From: Nostoc sp. WHI
GTDB lineage: Bacteria; Cyanobacteriota; Cyanobacteriia; Cyanobacteriales; Nostocaceae
Direction of reading: 5' to 3'
DNA: 64,000 nt
Assembly (NCBI RefSeq): GCF_015714725.1
Contig: NZ_WBKM01000179.1
Location: forward strand, 23,016 to 87,015
Translations under genes and position numbers: made by a program
Part shown: positions 25,889 through 34,632 of the stretch, in pieces
Position numbering within the stretch: position 1 is the first letter of the stretch
Layout: the number at the start of each line of letters is the position of its first letter
Notes under the pieces: generated by a model
The model's input: only the letters and a program-made list of their open reading frames with translations
What the model was told of the DNA's origin: nothing
Databases searched by the model: none

Positions 25889-28477
25889 ATGGAACATTGG
25901 CAATTTCTGATACAGAAACAAGGCGATCGCTCGTGGCATATCCTAGAATCGCCAAATTTAGAGATTTTGGAAGCACAGTATAGAGTTTTGGCTCGTTCTA
26001 ACCTTTCCAATATAGATGTGGAAGTACGGGTAACTCACTCTTCAACCCACCAAGCTCAACCAAAGCCGCGAATTTTCAAGCGATCGCGTCGCATTAACTC
26101 AGAAGGCTTAATGGCGGTAATTCCCTTTACTTACTTTGGAGCTGGAGTTTGGGAATTGCGCTGTTCCAGTGATTTGATGTCGGATATGCTCGGTAAATCT
26201 TGGCAATACAGCGTCCAAATTCAAGTACTGTCACAGAGGGAGGCAGGGGGAGCAGGGGGAGAGAAAAAAGGCTTTGAGCTTCCTGCCAAAAGCCAGGCTA
26301 CGTCCGTCTACGTAGAAAGATTAGATCAGGCGATCGCTGTCTTGGCAGAACAGGTAATTGCTACAGACAGTAACCCTACTACTGTTGTGGCAAATGAAGC
26401 TGAAGAAGATGTTATTGATCAGCCTGTCAGTCCTGTGTGGCTCAAAGGTGAGACGGCAGAACAGATTTTACAAAATTTAATAGAATTAGCTGCACCCACC
26501 TCTGAACTTCTGTCCAAAGATGAACAGGTTACAGATTCTTTAGCAACACAACCACTGCCCCTATTATCGCTAACTTTAGATCAGGATACCTACATTGCTC
26601 GTTGGGGACAAGCTCTTACAATTAATGGGTACATAGAACTTAAGGAAAAGACAAATTATCTGGTTGAAACATTTTCCTCACAAAGCCTCAGTGCGATCGC
26701 ACTCTTAATTGAACTGCGATCGCCCCTAGAGTCAAAAATCTTGACCCAGGTACGGCAACCCCTACCAGACCGGGAATTGCCTTTCACTATCAATCCCTCA
26801 ATTGATATTCCTGCTGACTGCGAATCTAAGTTAATTTTGGCAGATATCAGTTTATATGGTAGATTCGCTGCTGTTGGTGAAGTCATCCAGTTAGCCAGCC
26901 AGTCCTTCATAATTACAGCAGATGTAACAGAATTACTGGCAATCACAGCAGCAGCAAAAACTAATACATCTTTGAATGACTCTACTGCACCATTGGACTC
27001 GTCTCTTGGTTTCACAGAGCCAGAGACAACTGTTAAGCTCGATTTGAAACTATTTAATCTAGTCAAAATTCCCAAAACAGACGAGTCTCAGATACTCAAT
27101 TCATCCCCAAACACACTTTTACCACCACAAATTAACCTGCAAGTTCTGCGAGAAGCCACCCTGCGGACATCTAAGCTCAAGAATTCAGTTACTTTGCCTC
27201 AATTACCAAAACTGCCTCCTGTCCAAACCAATGTCAATACTCCCACAGATGTTGTTGCAGAACCCCCTACACAAGAGGAACTTCTAGAAAAGGATGCTAC
27301 TATAGCTGCCATTAATTTAGAGCAGTTGGTCATCAGGCAACGTCGAATCCCAATGCTCGACACTGCTTTTCCATACTTGAGAAGGCTACAAGCTGTGCCA
27401 GATGACACAGAAGAAGAAGTAAAAAACAATGGTTCAAATACATTTGCAGTTCAAGCGGCTGAAGACTTCGCGCAGTTGAACACAATTGTAGTTGAACATG
27501 AAAATACACCTGAATTAGTAATAGGTGATGCACAATCTCAGGAAGAATCTGTTGCTGAAGTAGTAGCCCAGCCTAATGCACAATCTCAGGAAGAATCTGT
27601 TGTTGAAGTAGTAGCCCAGCCTAATGCACAATTAATTACAATGAGTAACCTTTACTCATCTCCTCTGCTCAGGAAGTGGATGCAGAGCCAAGGACACTAT
27701 GAACCTGAATCCCTCAATGAGCTGCAACCTCAAGACTACGATAGCTATGTTCCAGCGCCGCAGATGCCACTTTCTCTTAGTGCAGAAACTCCCAATGTTG
27801 ATGTCAACTTGCCCTTAAGCCTAGATGCCAACACGGAAATACTGCCAGACGCAGACACAGCAAAGAAAGCGGATTTGGAAATAGAAAAAGTATCAGAAGC
27901 AACACTCTCACCGCCTCCGTTATCACAGCTACCGCCCCCCCCTCCTCCGATAAAAATAAATATGGCATCAGCTTGGTTAGCCCAAGAAATCGTTGTCGAT
28001 GATCCATATAGCGAACTGGAAACCGATGCAACGAGGAGTTACCTTTTTGAAGCAGAAAAGCAAGCACTGTTAGATATATCTCCTTCCCTACCGATAATTG
28101 CGGCAGCCATTGAGCCTTTGCCAACTCCACAACTGCATGTTCCAGACGGCGAACTAATCGCTGGTAAGTCTGTCCTAGTCCGTGTAGTACTACCTGAAGT
28201 ACCTCCGCAAGTTGTTGTTAAGTTATGGGTTGAAGATTATCAAACTCGCTGGTTACTAGATGGCCCCCATTTACTGAGAAATTTGCTACCTAACGCCTTG
28301 GGAGGATTGGAAGTGATGGCGCAATTAAACATTCCCTTTGGCTGTTTGGAAATTCGCTTGGAGGCGATCGCATTTGAGCCGACAACTCAACAGGAGAGTC
28401 ACAAAATCACAATAGTGCGGACTGTGATTCCTCCAGACTTACCAAATTTGGAGCTAGATGAACTACTGGGTATGTAA
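25889..28477 (+). CDS. Large conserved hypothetical protein with disordered middle
   Basis: The protein has 862 residues and no signal peptide or membrane helix. The N-terminal about 110 residues (starting MEHWQFLIQKQGDRSWHILE) and the C-terminal about 120 residues (LHVPDGELIAGKSVLVRVVL and on) look folded and beta-rich, Ig-like at the end. Between them are further beta segments (near residue 235-320) and long acidic, Pro/Gln-rich stretches. A 17-residue unit containing QEESVAEVVAQPNA is repeated in tandem at nucleotides 27529-27625. A Gly-rich segment (EAGGAGGEKK, nt 26238-26280) looks like an intergenic repeat carried into the frame. It could be a scaffold or cell-division/envelope protein; I do not recognise the function. 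Confidence 0.75.
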   Translation: MEHWQFLIQKQGDRSWHILESPNLEILEAQYRVLARSNLSNIDVEVRVTHSSTHQAQPKPRIFKRSRRINSEGLMAVIPFTYFGAGVWELRCSSDLMSDMLGKSWQYSVQIQVLSQREAGGAGGEKKGFELPAKSQATSVYVERLDQAIAVLAEQVIATDSNPTTVVANEAEEDVIDQPVSPVWLKGETAEQILQNLIELAAPTSELLSKDEQVTDSLATQPLPLLSLTLDQDTYIARWGQALTINGYIELKEKTNYLVETFSSQSLSAIALLIELRSPLESKILTQVRQPLPDRELPFTINPSIDIPADCESKLILADISLYGRFAAVGEVIQLASQSFIITADVTELLAITAAAKTNTSLNDSTAPLDSSLGFTEPETTVKLDLKLFNLVKIPKTDESQILNSSPNTLLPPQINLQVLREATLRTSKLKNSVTLPQLPKLPPVQTNVNTPTDVVAEPPTQEELLEKDATIAAINLEQLVIRQRRIPMLDTAFPYLRRLQAVPDDTEEEVKNNGSNTFAVQAAEDFAQLNTIVVEHENTPELVIGDAQSQEESVAEVVAQPNAQSQEESVVEVVAQPNAQLITMSNLYSSPLLRKWMQSQGHYEPESLNELQPQDYDSYVPAPQMPLSLSAETPNVDVNLPLSLDANTEILPDADTAKKADLEIEKVSEATLSPPPLSQLPPPPPPIKINMASAWLAQEIVVDDPYSELETDATRSYLFEAEKQALLDISPSLPIIAAAIEPLPTPQLHVPDGELIAGKSVLVRVVLPEVPPQVVVKLWVEDYQTRWLLDGPHLLRNLLPNALGGLEVMAQLNIPFGCLEIRLEAIAFEPTTQQESHKITIVRTVIPPDLPNLELDELLGM

Positions 28478-28489
28478 CTCAGATATTAG

Positions 28490-28549
28490 GGGCAAGAGGC
28501 AATAGGCAAGAGGCAAGAGGCAAGAGGCAAGAGGCAATAGGCATTGGGC
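28490..28549. repeat. Short tandem heptamer repeat
   Basis: GGCAAGA / GGCAATA heptamers are repeated about eight times right after the stop of the large gene. This is the short tandem repeat (STRR) type well known in heterocystous cyanobacteria. Confidence 0.8.
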
Positions 28550-28678
28550 ATAGTTATTCTCCTTGTCCCCATCTCCCAATATCGGCTGTGTTAAAAATAT
28601 GAAAGAATTTCAAAAATCAAGCAGGATTTGCAGTAAGCTCATTTTGAATTGTAGTGTTATCTAACAGGAATTTTTACT

Positions 28679-28789
28679 ATGGCAGCTTCCTTTTTGCCTT
28701 CTATCCTCGTTCCCATCGTTGGTTTGGTTGTACCAGCTGTGACCTTCGCGTTTCTATTTTTATACATTGAAAGCGACAATATCAACTGA
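28679..28789 (+). CDS. psaI: Photosystem I subunit VIII
   Basis: The protein has 36 residues from ATG 28679, with AGGA upstream. The sequence begins [20 protein letters not shown] and ends [12 protein letters not shown]. One membrane helix with the LPSI..P and FLYIE motifs is diagnostic for PsaI. PsaI helps bind PsaL and stabilises photosystem I trimers or tetramers in the thylakoid membrane. It is encoded alone, converging on the psbEFLJ cluster, with a strong terminator between. Confidence 0.9.
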   Translation: MAASFLPSILVPIVGLVVPAVTFAFLFLYIESDNIN

Positions 28790-28878
28790 TGTAGTCATTA
28801 ATCATTGGTCAAGTTTTCGGACAAGCGAAAGTTATCAATTTCCTTGGATACTTTCATAGACTATTGACCAAAATTAAT

Positions 28879-28910
28879 ACCGCCTATCTCATAGAGACAG
28901 GCGGTTTTTT
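28879..28910 (+). terminator. Rho-independent terminator after psaI
   Basis: The stem ACCGCCT (28879-28885) / AGGCGGT (28899-28905) is followed by a run of six T. It lies 90 bases after the psaI stop. Confidence 0.8.
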
Positions 28911-28972
28911 AACGTTGATTTCTCAACAAATGCTGAAAAATTCTAACTTATAGTGTTCGGTTCAAGTTAGTG

Positions 28973-29092
28973 TTAAATCGAAGAACCGATTCCGGCATAG
29001 GCACCATAAAAGAAAATGCCCAAGACTGTAATAATACCTAAACCTACGATCGTAGCGACGACCCACAGGGGAATTCTCCCACTTCCAGACAC
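28973..29092 (-). CDS. psbJ: Photosystem II protein J
   Basis: The protein has 39 residues from GTG 29092, with an AGGGAGG site about 8 bases upstream. It starts [20 protein letters not shown] and ends [13 protein letters not shown], the family pattern of one membrane helix. PsbJ sits next to cytochrome b559 and influences plastoquinone exchange and PSII assembly. It is the last gene of psbE-psbF-psbL-psbJ, 69 bases after psbL. Confidence 0.93.
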   Translation of the reverse strand: MSGSGRIPLWVVATIVGLGIITVLGIFFYGAYAGIGSSI

Positions 29093-29161
29093 AGGTTTTT
29101 CCTCCCTTAATAACAAATGAACATACGTTCAATAAACAAAAATTAACAATTGTAGTTCCAG

Positions 29162-29284
29162 TTAGTTAAAGAAGTAACTGGAAAACAGAATCCCTAGAAC
29201 GAAAACTAGTAGTAGTCCCAGGTATAGGGAAGTCCGGTTTAGTTCAACCGGCTGATTATTGGGATTAGGCGATCTTTCTACCAT
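29162..29284 (-). CDS. psbL: Photosystem II protein L
   Basis: The protein has 40 residues starting [20 protein letters not shown] and ending [10 protein letters not shown], highly conserved. PsbL is a single-helix subunit at the PSII dimer interface, needed for normal electron flow on the acceptor side and to prevent back flow from plastoquinol. It begins 8 bases after the psbF stop, within the same transcript. Confidence 0.95.
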   Translation of the reverse strand: MVERSPNPNNQPVELNRTSLYLGLLLVFVLGILFSSYFFN

Positions 29285-29292
29285 AATTGCTC

Positions 29293-29430
29293 CTAACGAT
29301 GAGTAAATTGCATTGCGGCGATCGCGCCTAAAAAGAATACAGTTGGTACACCTAAAGTATGAACTGCCAGCCATCTAACAGTAAAAATTGGATAGGTAAC
29401 TGGTTGATTGATGTTATTGCCGCTAGTCAT
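29293..29430 (-). CDS. psbF: Cytochrome b559 beta subunit
   Basis: The protein has 45 residues ([20 protein letters not shown] at the start, ending [10 protein letters not shown]). His24 in [12 protein letters not shown] is the haem ligand, paired with the His of PsbE. Cytochrome b559 is an essential PSII core component with photoprotective redox roles. It begins 9 bases after the psbE stop. Confidence 0.96.
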   Translation of the reverse strand: MTSGNNINQPVTYPIFTVRWLAVHTLGVPTVFFLGAIAAMQFTHR

Positions 29431-29439
29431 GATCTCAAA

Positions 29440-29688
29440 TTACTTTCCGATAAATTGGTCAACTTGTTTTTTAGCTTCAAAACGGTTCTTCACAATTGGC
29501 ACTTCTTGACGTGCTTGTGTGAAATACTCATTGGGACGAGGTGTGCCAAAAGCATCATAAGCCAGCCCAGTTTGCACAAATAGCCAACCTGCAATAAACA
29601 ATGCTGGGATGGTGATGCTGTGAATCACCCAGTAACGAACGCTGGTAATTATGTCCGAAAACGGACGCTCTCCAGTGGTACCTGACAT
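29440..29688 (-). CDS. psbE: Cytochrome b559 alpha subunit
   Basis: The 82-residue protein has the expected length. His23 in [14 protein letters not shown] is the haem ligand; one membrane helix follows and a lumenal tail carries [10 protein letters not shown]. First gene of the psbEFLJ operon, whose promoter must lie in the 227 bases between it and ycf48. That spacer contains a repeat (near 29795-29850) that also occurs inside the coding sequence at about 38020-38075. Confidence 0.97.
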   Translation of the reverse strand: MSGTTGERPFSDIITSVRYWVIHSITIPALFIAGWLFVQTGLAYDAFGTPRPNEYFTQARQEVPIVKNRFEAKKQVDQFIGK

Positions 29689-29794
29689 TTAAATCTCTAC
29701 CTTTACACAGAGTGTTATTGAGTTTATTATCCTACAAAGTTTAGAAACAGTTACAACTTGCAACGTTATTCTCAGAAATTGGGTATTGGGCAAA

Positions 29795-29900
29795 ACAGTT
29801 CCGTTAGCGGTAGCGGGGCGTTTAGCCCGTTCCCAGTAATGAGTGCTGAGTAAAGAAATGAGATTCCCAACTCGGTACTCAGGACTCAGGACTCAGCACT
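29795..29900. repeat. Interspersed repeat upstream of psbE
   Basis: The repeat runs from GTTAGCGGTAGCGGGGCG through TTTAGCCCGTTCCCAGTA to short GGACTCA tandem units. A near-identical stretch, in opposite orientation, lies inside the nucleotidyltransferase gene at 38010-38075. It sits between ycf48 and psbE. Confidence 0.7.
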
Positions 29901-29915
29901 CCCTACTCTTACTCA

Positions 29916-30938
29916 CTAAGCTGCCTCTGCTGGAGAAGTTGCTTCAGGGTTTGGGATGTATTTTAGCAAAGCGCCGCGATCGCCAATAACAAATCCCCGA
30001 TCTGGCTCTAAGAAAATAATCTTGTATAAATTAGCAGCCACTTCTTCCACCAGACGGTCTTTTTCCCAAGTTTTGCCACCATCGGCACTTCGTAGCAAAT
30101 TACCGCTACCGCCACCGATCCAAATTTCATTGGGTGTGCGGTATGCCAAATCCAGTAAACCCCAACTGGTGGATAACTCTGGATATTGTGCCTTTTGCCA
30201 TTCTTCAGGTTTTGTTGGGTCACTAAACTGAATTTGACCTCCCCTAGCTAGCAACCACAATTGCCCATTGGCAGCAAAGCCCATGTTTTCTACCCGCCGC
30301 GAACTATTGCGGTTATGGGGTACCCAAGCATCTTGCCCTGGTTCCCAAGTTGAGTAGAAACTACCCTTAGCGGAAACTGCAACATATTTACCGTCAGCAG
30401 AACGTTCTAAGTTACGTACCACACCCACTGCTGATTCCACCTGTGCTTTCCAGTTTTTGCCGCCATCTGTGGTTTTATATATGGCTCCGACATCAGTAGC
30501 CATCTCAGCTGTGTTATTTGCCAGTGCCTTAATTGCGATCGGGTTACCAGGTAGCTTTTCGTTTAAGGGAATACGTGACCAAGAACTACCTTCATCGGTA
30601 GTGTGCAGTAACAATCCCGGTTCCCCGGCAATCCAGCCTTCTTTATTAACAAAACTTATCGAGTCAAAGCGATACTTTTGCTCCTCAAGCTCTAGTGTTA
30701 TTGGTTTCCAGGTATCACCACCGTCATTGGTTTCCAATAGAGTGGCATTGCTACCTACTAAGTAGCCATGCTGAGGGTTATTAGTAAAAGCAATATCTAG
30801 TAAATTCGAGTCTGTTGGTACAGAAATGATTTTCCACGGGTTGTAGCTCACAGAGGGAATTTTGCTACAACCTATGCACATGACGACTACTATCAACAAG
30901 GCAGCTATTCGTTGCCAACTTTTTACAATTGAATGCAT
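29916..30938 (-). CDS. ycf48: Photosystem II assembly factor Ycf48 (HCF136)
   Basis: The protein has 340 residues from ATG 30938; an immediately preceding GTG at 30941 is in frame. A signal peptide ends in a lipobox (VVVMCIGC, Cys about residue 24), so it is a lumenal lipoprotein. The body is a seven-bladed propeller with repeated DGG..W units (ETNDGGDTWKPITL, TTDEGSSWSRIPL, TTDGGKNWKA, SADGGKTWEKD). Ycf48 binds newly made D1 and helps form the PSII reaction centre. It lies between rubA and psbEFLJ, all on one strand, a conserved cyanobacterial arrangement that puts assembly factors beside the cytochrome b559 genes. Confidence 0.95.
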   Translation of the reverse strand: MHSIVKSWQRIAALLIVVVMCIGCSKIPSVSYNPWKIISVPTDSNLLDIAFTNNPQHGYLVGSNATLLETNDGGDTWKPITLELEEQKYRFDSISFVNKEGWIAGEPGLLLHTTDEGSSWSRIPLNEKLPGNPIAIKALANNTAEMATDVGAIYKTTDGGKNWKAQVESAVGVVRNLERSADGKYVAVSAKGSFYSTWEPGQDAWVPHNRNSSRRVENMGFAANGQLWLLARGGQIQFSDPTKPEEWQKAQYPELSTSWGLLDLAYRTPNEIWIGGGSGNLLRSADGGKTWEKDRLVEEVAANLYKIIFLEPDRGFVIGDRGALLKYIPNPEATSPAEAA

Positions 30939-31114
30939 CACTATTTCTTATTTGTTTCTAAATTTTTGTAACGGTTATCTAAAAGCTTTCCCTTAAGGGC
31001 TATGTCCACTCTAAGGAACGGGCAAAACAATATATCTATGTGATTTTAGTCACACAAACAATCATGAAAATCTCTTTCCCTACTCCCTGTTACCTATCTT
31101 CGAGATAACGGCTG

Positions 31115-31450
31115 TCATTGTAAGCCGTAGAGACTGATAAAAAACAAGAAGCCAAGACCCAAAGCACCAAAAATTAGGATACTCTTTTGGGTTGGTGTTA
31201 GGTTATTGACACCAAAACCATAACCGAGATTTTCTTGGAAGCCGGATGCAGTACCCGCAGGGCCGATGTTGGCAAAAGCAGTTTTCTTAGCACTACAAAC
31301 TGGACAGCGCCAATTTATCGGCAGTTCTGCAAAGGATATCCCTGAAGAAATATCATGCTTGTCGTCTCCTTTTTCGGGTTCGTAAACATAACCGCAGGCC
31401 AGACACTCATAGCGGTCTAACATAGGAGTCTCAACAGCTGGTTCGTTCAT
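31115..31450 (-). CDS. rubA: Membrane-anchored rubredoxin
   Basis: The protein has 111 residues. The iron site is formed by Cys16, Cys19 (ECLACG) and Cys49, Cys52 (CPVC), with the usual rubredoxin YVYEPEKGD segment. A membrane helix lies near residues 88-108 (ILIFGALGLGFLFFISL). RubA is needed for assembly of photosystem cores in cyanobacteria and algae. It is the first gene of rubA-ycf48-psbEFLJ and diverges from ndhC. Confidence 0.95.
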   Translation of the reverse strand: MNEPAVETPMLDRYECLACGYVYEPEKGDDKHDISSGISFAELPINWRCPVCSAKKTAFANIGPAGTASGFQENLGYGFGVNNLTPTQKSILIFGALGLGFLFFISLYGLQ

Positions 31451-31761
31451 GGCTAAAATCTCGCAGAGGATAAATCTTAAATATACGTTAAAAATTATGA
31501 CATAACGTTAGACTTTTCTATCACTAGCAAAAACGAATCAAATACGTGAAGTGCGTCTGTTTCTTAGATTTCAGAAAAACCAAACAGATATAATGTAAAA
31601 GAAAGTAACGTAATTAAGGGGTTGGGTAATTCAATTTTGGATTTCGGATTGACGATTTTGGATTAAATTTCAATTCTTTAATCTAAAATCCAAAATCCAA
31701 AATCTAAAATTATTACTCCCCACTCCCCACTTAAAATACTCCATAGCGGTAGATACTCATT
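31451..31761. repeat. Divergent promoter region with short repeats
   Basis: About 310 bases between rubA and ndhC. Around 31635-31710 it carries GGATTTTGGATT / AATCCAAAATCC type units in both orientations (inverted STRRs). These also occur inside ldpA at 50725-50806. Promoters for both operons must lie here but no motif was assigned. Confidence 0.5.
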
Positions 31762-32124
31762 GTGTTTGTCCTCAGCGGTTACGAGTACCTTCTAGGCTTC
31801 TTCATAGTCTGTAGCCTAGTACCTGCCTTAGCGCTCTCAGCGTCCAAGCTCCTACGACCGAGTGGTTACAGCCCAGAACGGCACACCACCTATGAATCTG
31901 GCATGGAACCCATTGGGGGAGCCTGGATTCAGTTCAACATCCGGTACTACATGTTTGCTCTGGTCTTCGTTGTCTTTGATGTGGAGACTGTATTCTTGTA
32001 TCCTTGGGCGGTAGTTTTCCACCGTTTGGGGCTATTGGCATTTATTGAAGCGCTAGTCTTTATTGCAATTCTTGTAGTCGCGTTAGTTTACGCATGGCGT
32101 AAAGGAGCTTTGGAATGGTCTTGA
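31762..32124 (+). CDS. ndhC: NAD(P)H-quinone oxidoreductase subunit 3
   Basis: The protein has 120 residues from GTG 31762, with three membrane helices. The conserved [20 protein letters not shown] loop and [11 protein letters not shown] motif define NdhC. It is a membrane-arm subunit of NDH-1, which serves respiration, cyclic electron flow and CO2 uptake in the thylakoid. It is the first gene of ndhC-ndhK-ndhJ and overlaps ndhK by 10 bases. Confidence 0.96.
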   Translation: MFVLSGYEYLLGFFIVCSLVPALALSASKLLRPSGYSPERHTTYESGMEPIGGAWIQFNIRYYMFALVFVVFDVETVFLYPWAVVFHRLGLLAFIEALVFIAILVVALVYAWRKGALEWS

Positions 32125-32852
32125 ATTCTAACTTAACAGCTCAGGATAAAGAGCGAATCATCAACCCCATTGAGCGTTCCACAATCACTCAAGACCTTTC
32201 AGAAAACGTCATTTTGACGACGGTTGATGACCTCTACGACTGGGCGCGGCTTTCTAGTTTGTGGCCGTTGCTGTTTGGTACTGCTTGCTGCTTTATTGAG
32301 TTTGCAGCTTTAATTGGCTCTCGATTTGACTTTGACCGTTTTGGTCTAATTCCCCGTTCTAGCCCCCGCCAAGCCGATTTAATTATTACGGCAGGGACAA
32401 TTACGATGAAGATGGCTCCCCAACTGGTGCGTCTTTATGAACAAATGCCGGAGCCGAAGTATGTAATTGCGATGGGTGCTTGCACAATTACGGGCGGGAT
32501 GTTCAGCGTTGATTCCCCTACGGCAGTGCGCGGAGTTGATAAACTGATTCCTGTGGATGTGTACTTGCCTGGTTGTCCTCCTCGTCCAGAAGCAATTATC
32601 GACGCGATTATTAAGCTGCGGAAGAAAATCTCTAATGAATCGATGCGAGAGCGGGACAAGATTAAGCAAACCCACCGCTACTACAGCACGACTCATAATT
32701 TGAAGCCAGTAGAGGAAATCTTAACTGGTAAGTATTTACAGTCAGAAACACGCTTTGCACCACCGAAGGAATTAACAGAAGCAATCGGTATGCCAATACC
32801 ACCTGCACTGCTGACAGCAAAGGCACAAAAGGAGGAACAAAGCCGTGGCTGA
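32115..32852 (+). CDS. ndhK: NAD(P)H-quinone oxidoreductase subunit K
   Basis: The protein has 245 residues. It holds the N2 iron-sulfur cluster with Cys58, Cys59 (GTACCFIE), Cys123 (MGACT) and Cys154 (LPGCPPRP), all present. It is the last cluster before plastoquinone in NDH-1. The about 40 C-terminal residues are variable. It overlaps both neighbours (10 bases with ndhC, 8 with ndhJ), so the three are translationally coupled. Confidence 0.97.
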   Translation: MVLNSNLTAQDKERIINPIERSTITQDLSENVILTTVDDLYDWARLSSLWPLLFGTACCFIEFAALIGSRFDFDRFGLIPRSSPRQADLIITAGTITMKMAPQLVRLYEQMPEPKYVIAMGACTITGGMFSVDSPTAVRGVDKLIPVDVYLPGCPPRPEAIIDAIIKLRKKISNESMRERDKIKQTHRYYSTTHNLKPVEEILTGKYLQSETRFAPPKELTEAIGMPIPPALLTAKAQKEEQSRG

Positions 32853-33375
32853 AGAAGAATCTAAACCAGTAGTAGCAGCCCCAGAAGAGTCATTGGTACA
32901 AGCCGGTAAAGTTTCCCAGTGGTTAACGGAAAATGGCTTTGACCATGAGTTTTTAGCACCAGACAAGAACGGGGTAGAAATAATTAAGGTGGAGCCAGGT
33001 TTCTTGCTCCCCACCGCTACAGCGTTGTATGCTTACGGATTTAATTATCTCCAGTTTCAAGCTGGTGTTGACCTTGGGCCGGGACAAGAATTGGTGAGTG
33101 TGTATCACTTGATTAAAGTGGGTGATAATAGCGATCGCCCTGAAGAAGTTCGAGTTAAGGTGTTCTTACCACGGGAAAATCCTGTAGTGCCTTCTGTGTA
33201 CTGGATTTGGAAGACCGCAGATTGGCAAGAGCGCGAGTCTTACGATATGTTGGGCATTGTCTATGAAGGACATCCAAATCTCAAGCGGATTTTGATGCCG
33301 GAAGATTGGGTGGGTTGGCCTTTGCGGAAGGATTATATCTCGCCTGATTTCTACGAGTTGCAAGACGCTTATTAG
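32845..33375 (+). CDS. ndhJ: NAD(P)H-quinone oxidoreductase subunit J
   Basis: The protein has 176 residues from GTG 32845. The 30-kDa subunit motif region is present: [20 protein letters not shown] and [17 protein letters not shown]. NdhJ belongs to the peripheral arm of NDH-1 and contacts NdhK and NdhH. It closes the ndhCKJ operon. A palindrome (AGACGCGATT.../...ATCGCGTCT, 33390-33409) lies 15 bases after the stop and may act as terminator. Confidence 0.97.
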   Translation: MAEEESKPVVAAPEESLVQAGKVSQWLTENGFDHEFLAPDKNGVEIIKVEPGFLLPTATALYAYGFNYLQFQAGVDLGPGQELVSVYHLIKVGDNSDRPEEVRVKVFLPRENPVVPSVYWIWKTADWQERESYDMLGIVYEGHPNLKRILMPEDWVGWPLRKDYISPDFYELQDAY

Positions 33376-33389
33376 AGATTGCTGAATAG

Positions 33390-33409
33390 AGACGCGATTC
33401 ATCGCGTCT
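33390..33409. terminator. Palindrome after ndhJ
   Basis: AGACGCGAT and ATCGCGTCT form a 9-bp stem around TC. It is the same repeat type as 20664-20683. It lies between convergent ndhJ and the Rpn-type gene and lacks a long T run, so termination strength is uncertain. Confidence 0.45.
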
Positions 33410-33483
33410 GTACAATATAGTGCTGAGTTTCAGTAGTGATTAACCCCTTTCCGGTGGCGGAGAGGGGTTATGTTTTTGACGTT

Positions 33484-34356
33484 TCATGTAAAGTTGGTTG
33501 ACAAAATTTGCTGTAATTCATTTACTGTATTTACAGTTTTAATTGCCTGCTGAATTGCTTTTAAGTTCTGCAAATCCGTAATTTGAGAGATTATCGGCAT
33601 CAATTCTAAACCTTGATTGCCAAACTTAATTTCTAATGCTAATTCAATCCCTGAATATAATTCCTCTTTTCTTCCTCGCAGTTCTCCGCGTGCTTCTCCT
33701 TTGCTAAAAATTTCTTGATACCAAGGCGACTGCTCTAAAAGTGCCATATCCCACCTCAAAATTTGCTGAACTATTGCACTATCTAATACAAACGTAGCAA
33801 AAAATCCTAATACTGTTTCTAGTTGATTCAATTGTTCATCTGCACGTAAGATTCGCAATGCATCTCGAATTGTAGACTCGTTATCACCTCCTTTGAGGAT
33901 GGGTACAAATGGAAGTAGTGATGGTAATGGTTGTGCAAAGGCAATGTTTACATCAACTTCCCACAGGTTAATGACACGGTAATCTTGAATAGCACGTAAA
34001 CCAGCAATATTTAATGCATAACTTGTCGGTATTTCAGCATCACTTGCCTTGAGGATATTAATTAGTACTGGATACGTTGGCAAATGATATTTTTCTTCTG
34101 CAAGTGCTGCATAGGCACGCATTCTGCGCGGCATTTCTGGTTTATAGCGGAGTTGTAATTCGTTAAGAACGAGAAATTTTCCATGCTGGGGACTTTCGAC
34201 ACGGATTAAAACATCACTTTCTCGACTTATCCACTGAAATTCTGAGTTGAGAATTTCACCAGCAACAATATCAGGAATTTGCGTTACCCATTTTACCCAG
34301 TTATCAGGTGCAAGGCTAATTAAGCGTTTGGTGCTGACATCGGCGGGTTTTATCAT
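33484..34356 (-). CDS. Rpn/YhgA family nuclease-like protein
   Basis: The protein has 290 residues. The N-terminal PD-(D/E)XK nuclease core of the Rpn (YhgA, 'putative transposase') family is visible: SDVLIRVESPQHGKFLVLNE then LQLRYKPEMPRRMRAYAAL, giving the D...ExQ catalytic pattern. The C-terminal half is helical, with a Glu/Arg-rich link (SKGEARGELRGRKEEL) and a tail shared by many cyanobacterial members. Rpn proteins cut DNA and promote RecA-independent recombination; cyanobacteria have dozens of copies. It lies next to an insertion sequence but is not part of it. The catalytic residues look intact. Confidence 0.8.
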   Translation of the reverse strand: MIKPADVSTKRLISLAPDNWVKWVTQIPDIVAGEILNSEFQWISRESDVLIRVESPQHGKFLVLNELQLRYKPEMPRRMRAYAALAEEKYHLPTYPVLINILKASDAEIPTSYALNIAGLRAIQDYRVINLWEVDVNIAFAQPLPSLLPFVPILKGGDNESTIRDALRILRADEQLNQLETVLGFFATFVLDSAIVQQILRWDMALLEQSPWYQEIFSKGEARGELRGRKEELYSGIELALEIKFGNQGLELMPIISQITDLQNLKAIQQAIKTVNTVNELQQILSTNFT

Positions 34357-34447
34357 GGGGTTGTAAAGGCACTGAAAGTTATAAAATAATTCTACTTAAG
34401 ACTGGATTACGGATATTCAGATTTTTGATCGGACTACTTATGGAAAG

Positions 34448-34580
34448 CGTAGGCAAAGCCCGTCGTAGACATCGTACCTAATCTAAGATAATTTGAGTGC
34501 GATGTCTACGATGGGTTTCCTATTTTTAACGCAGAGGTTCGCAAAGGGAAGCGCAGAGGTTCGCAAAGGAGATGTCTAAG
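34448..34580. repeat. Interspersed repeats between the nuclease gene and the IS
   Basis: AAGCCCGTCGTAGACATCG near 34457 and CGATGTCTACGATGGGTTT near 34500 form an imperfect inverted repeat. They are followed by two direct copies of CGCAGAGGTTCGCAAAGG (about 34530 and 34552). No gene is present. Confidence 0.6.
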
Positions 34581-34632
34581 ATGCTTAGTGAGATTTCCTA
34601 GTAATCGGAATCGCTATCTCTACTGTTTTATC

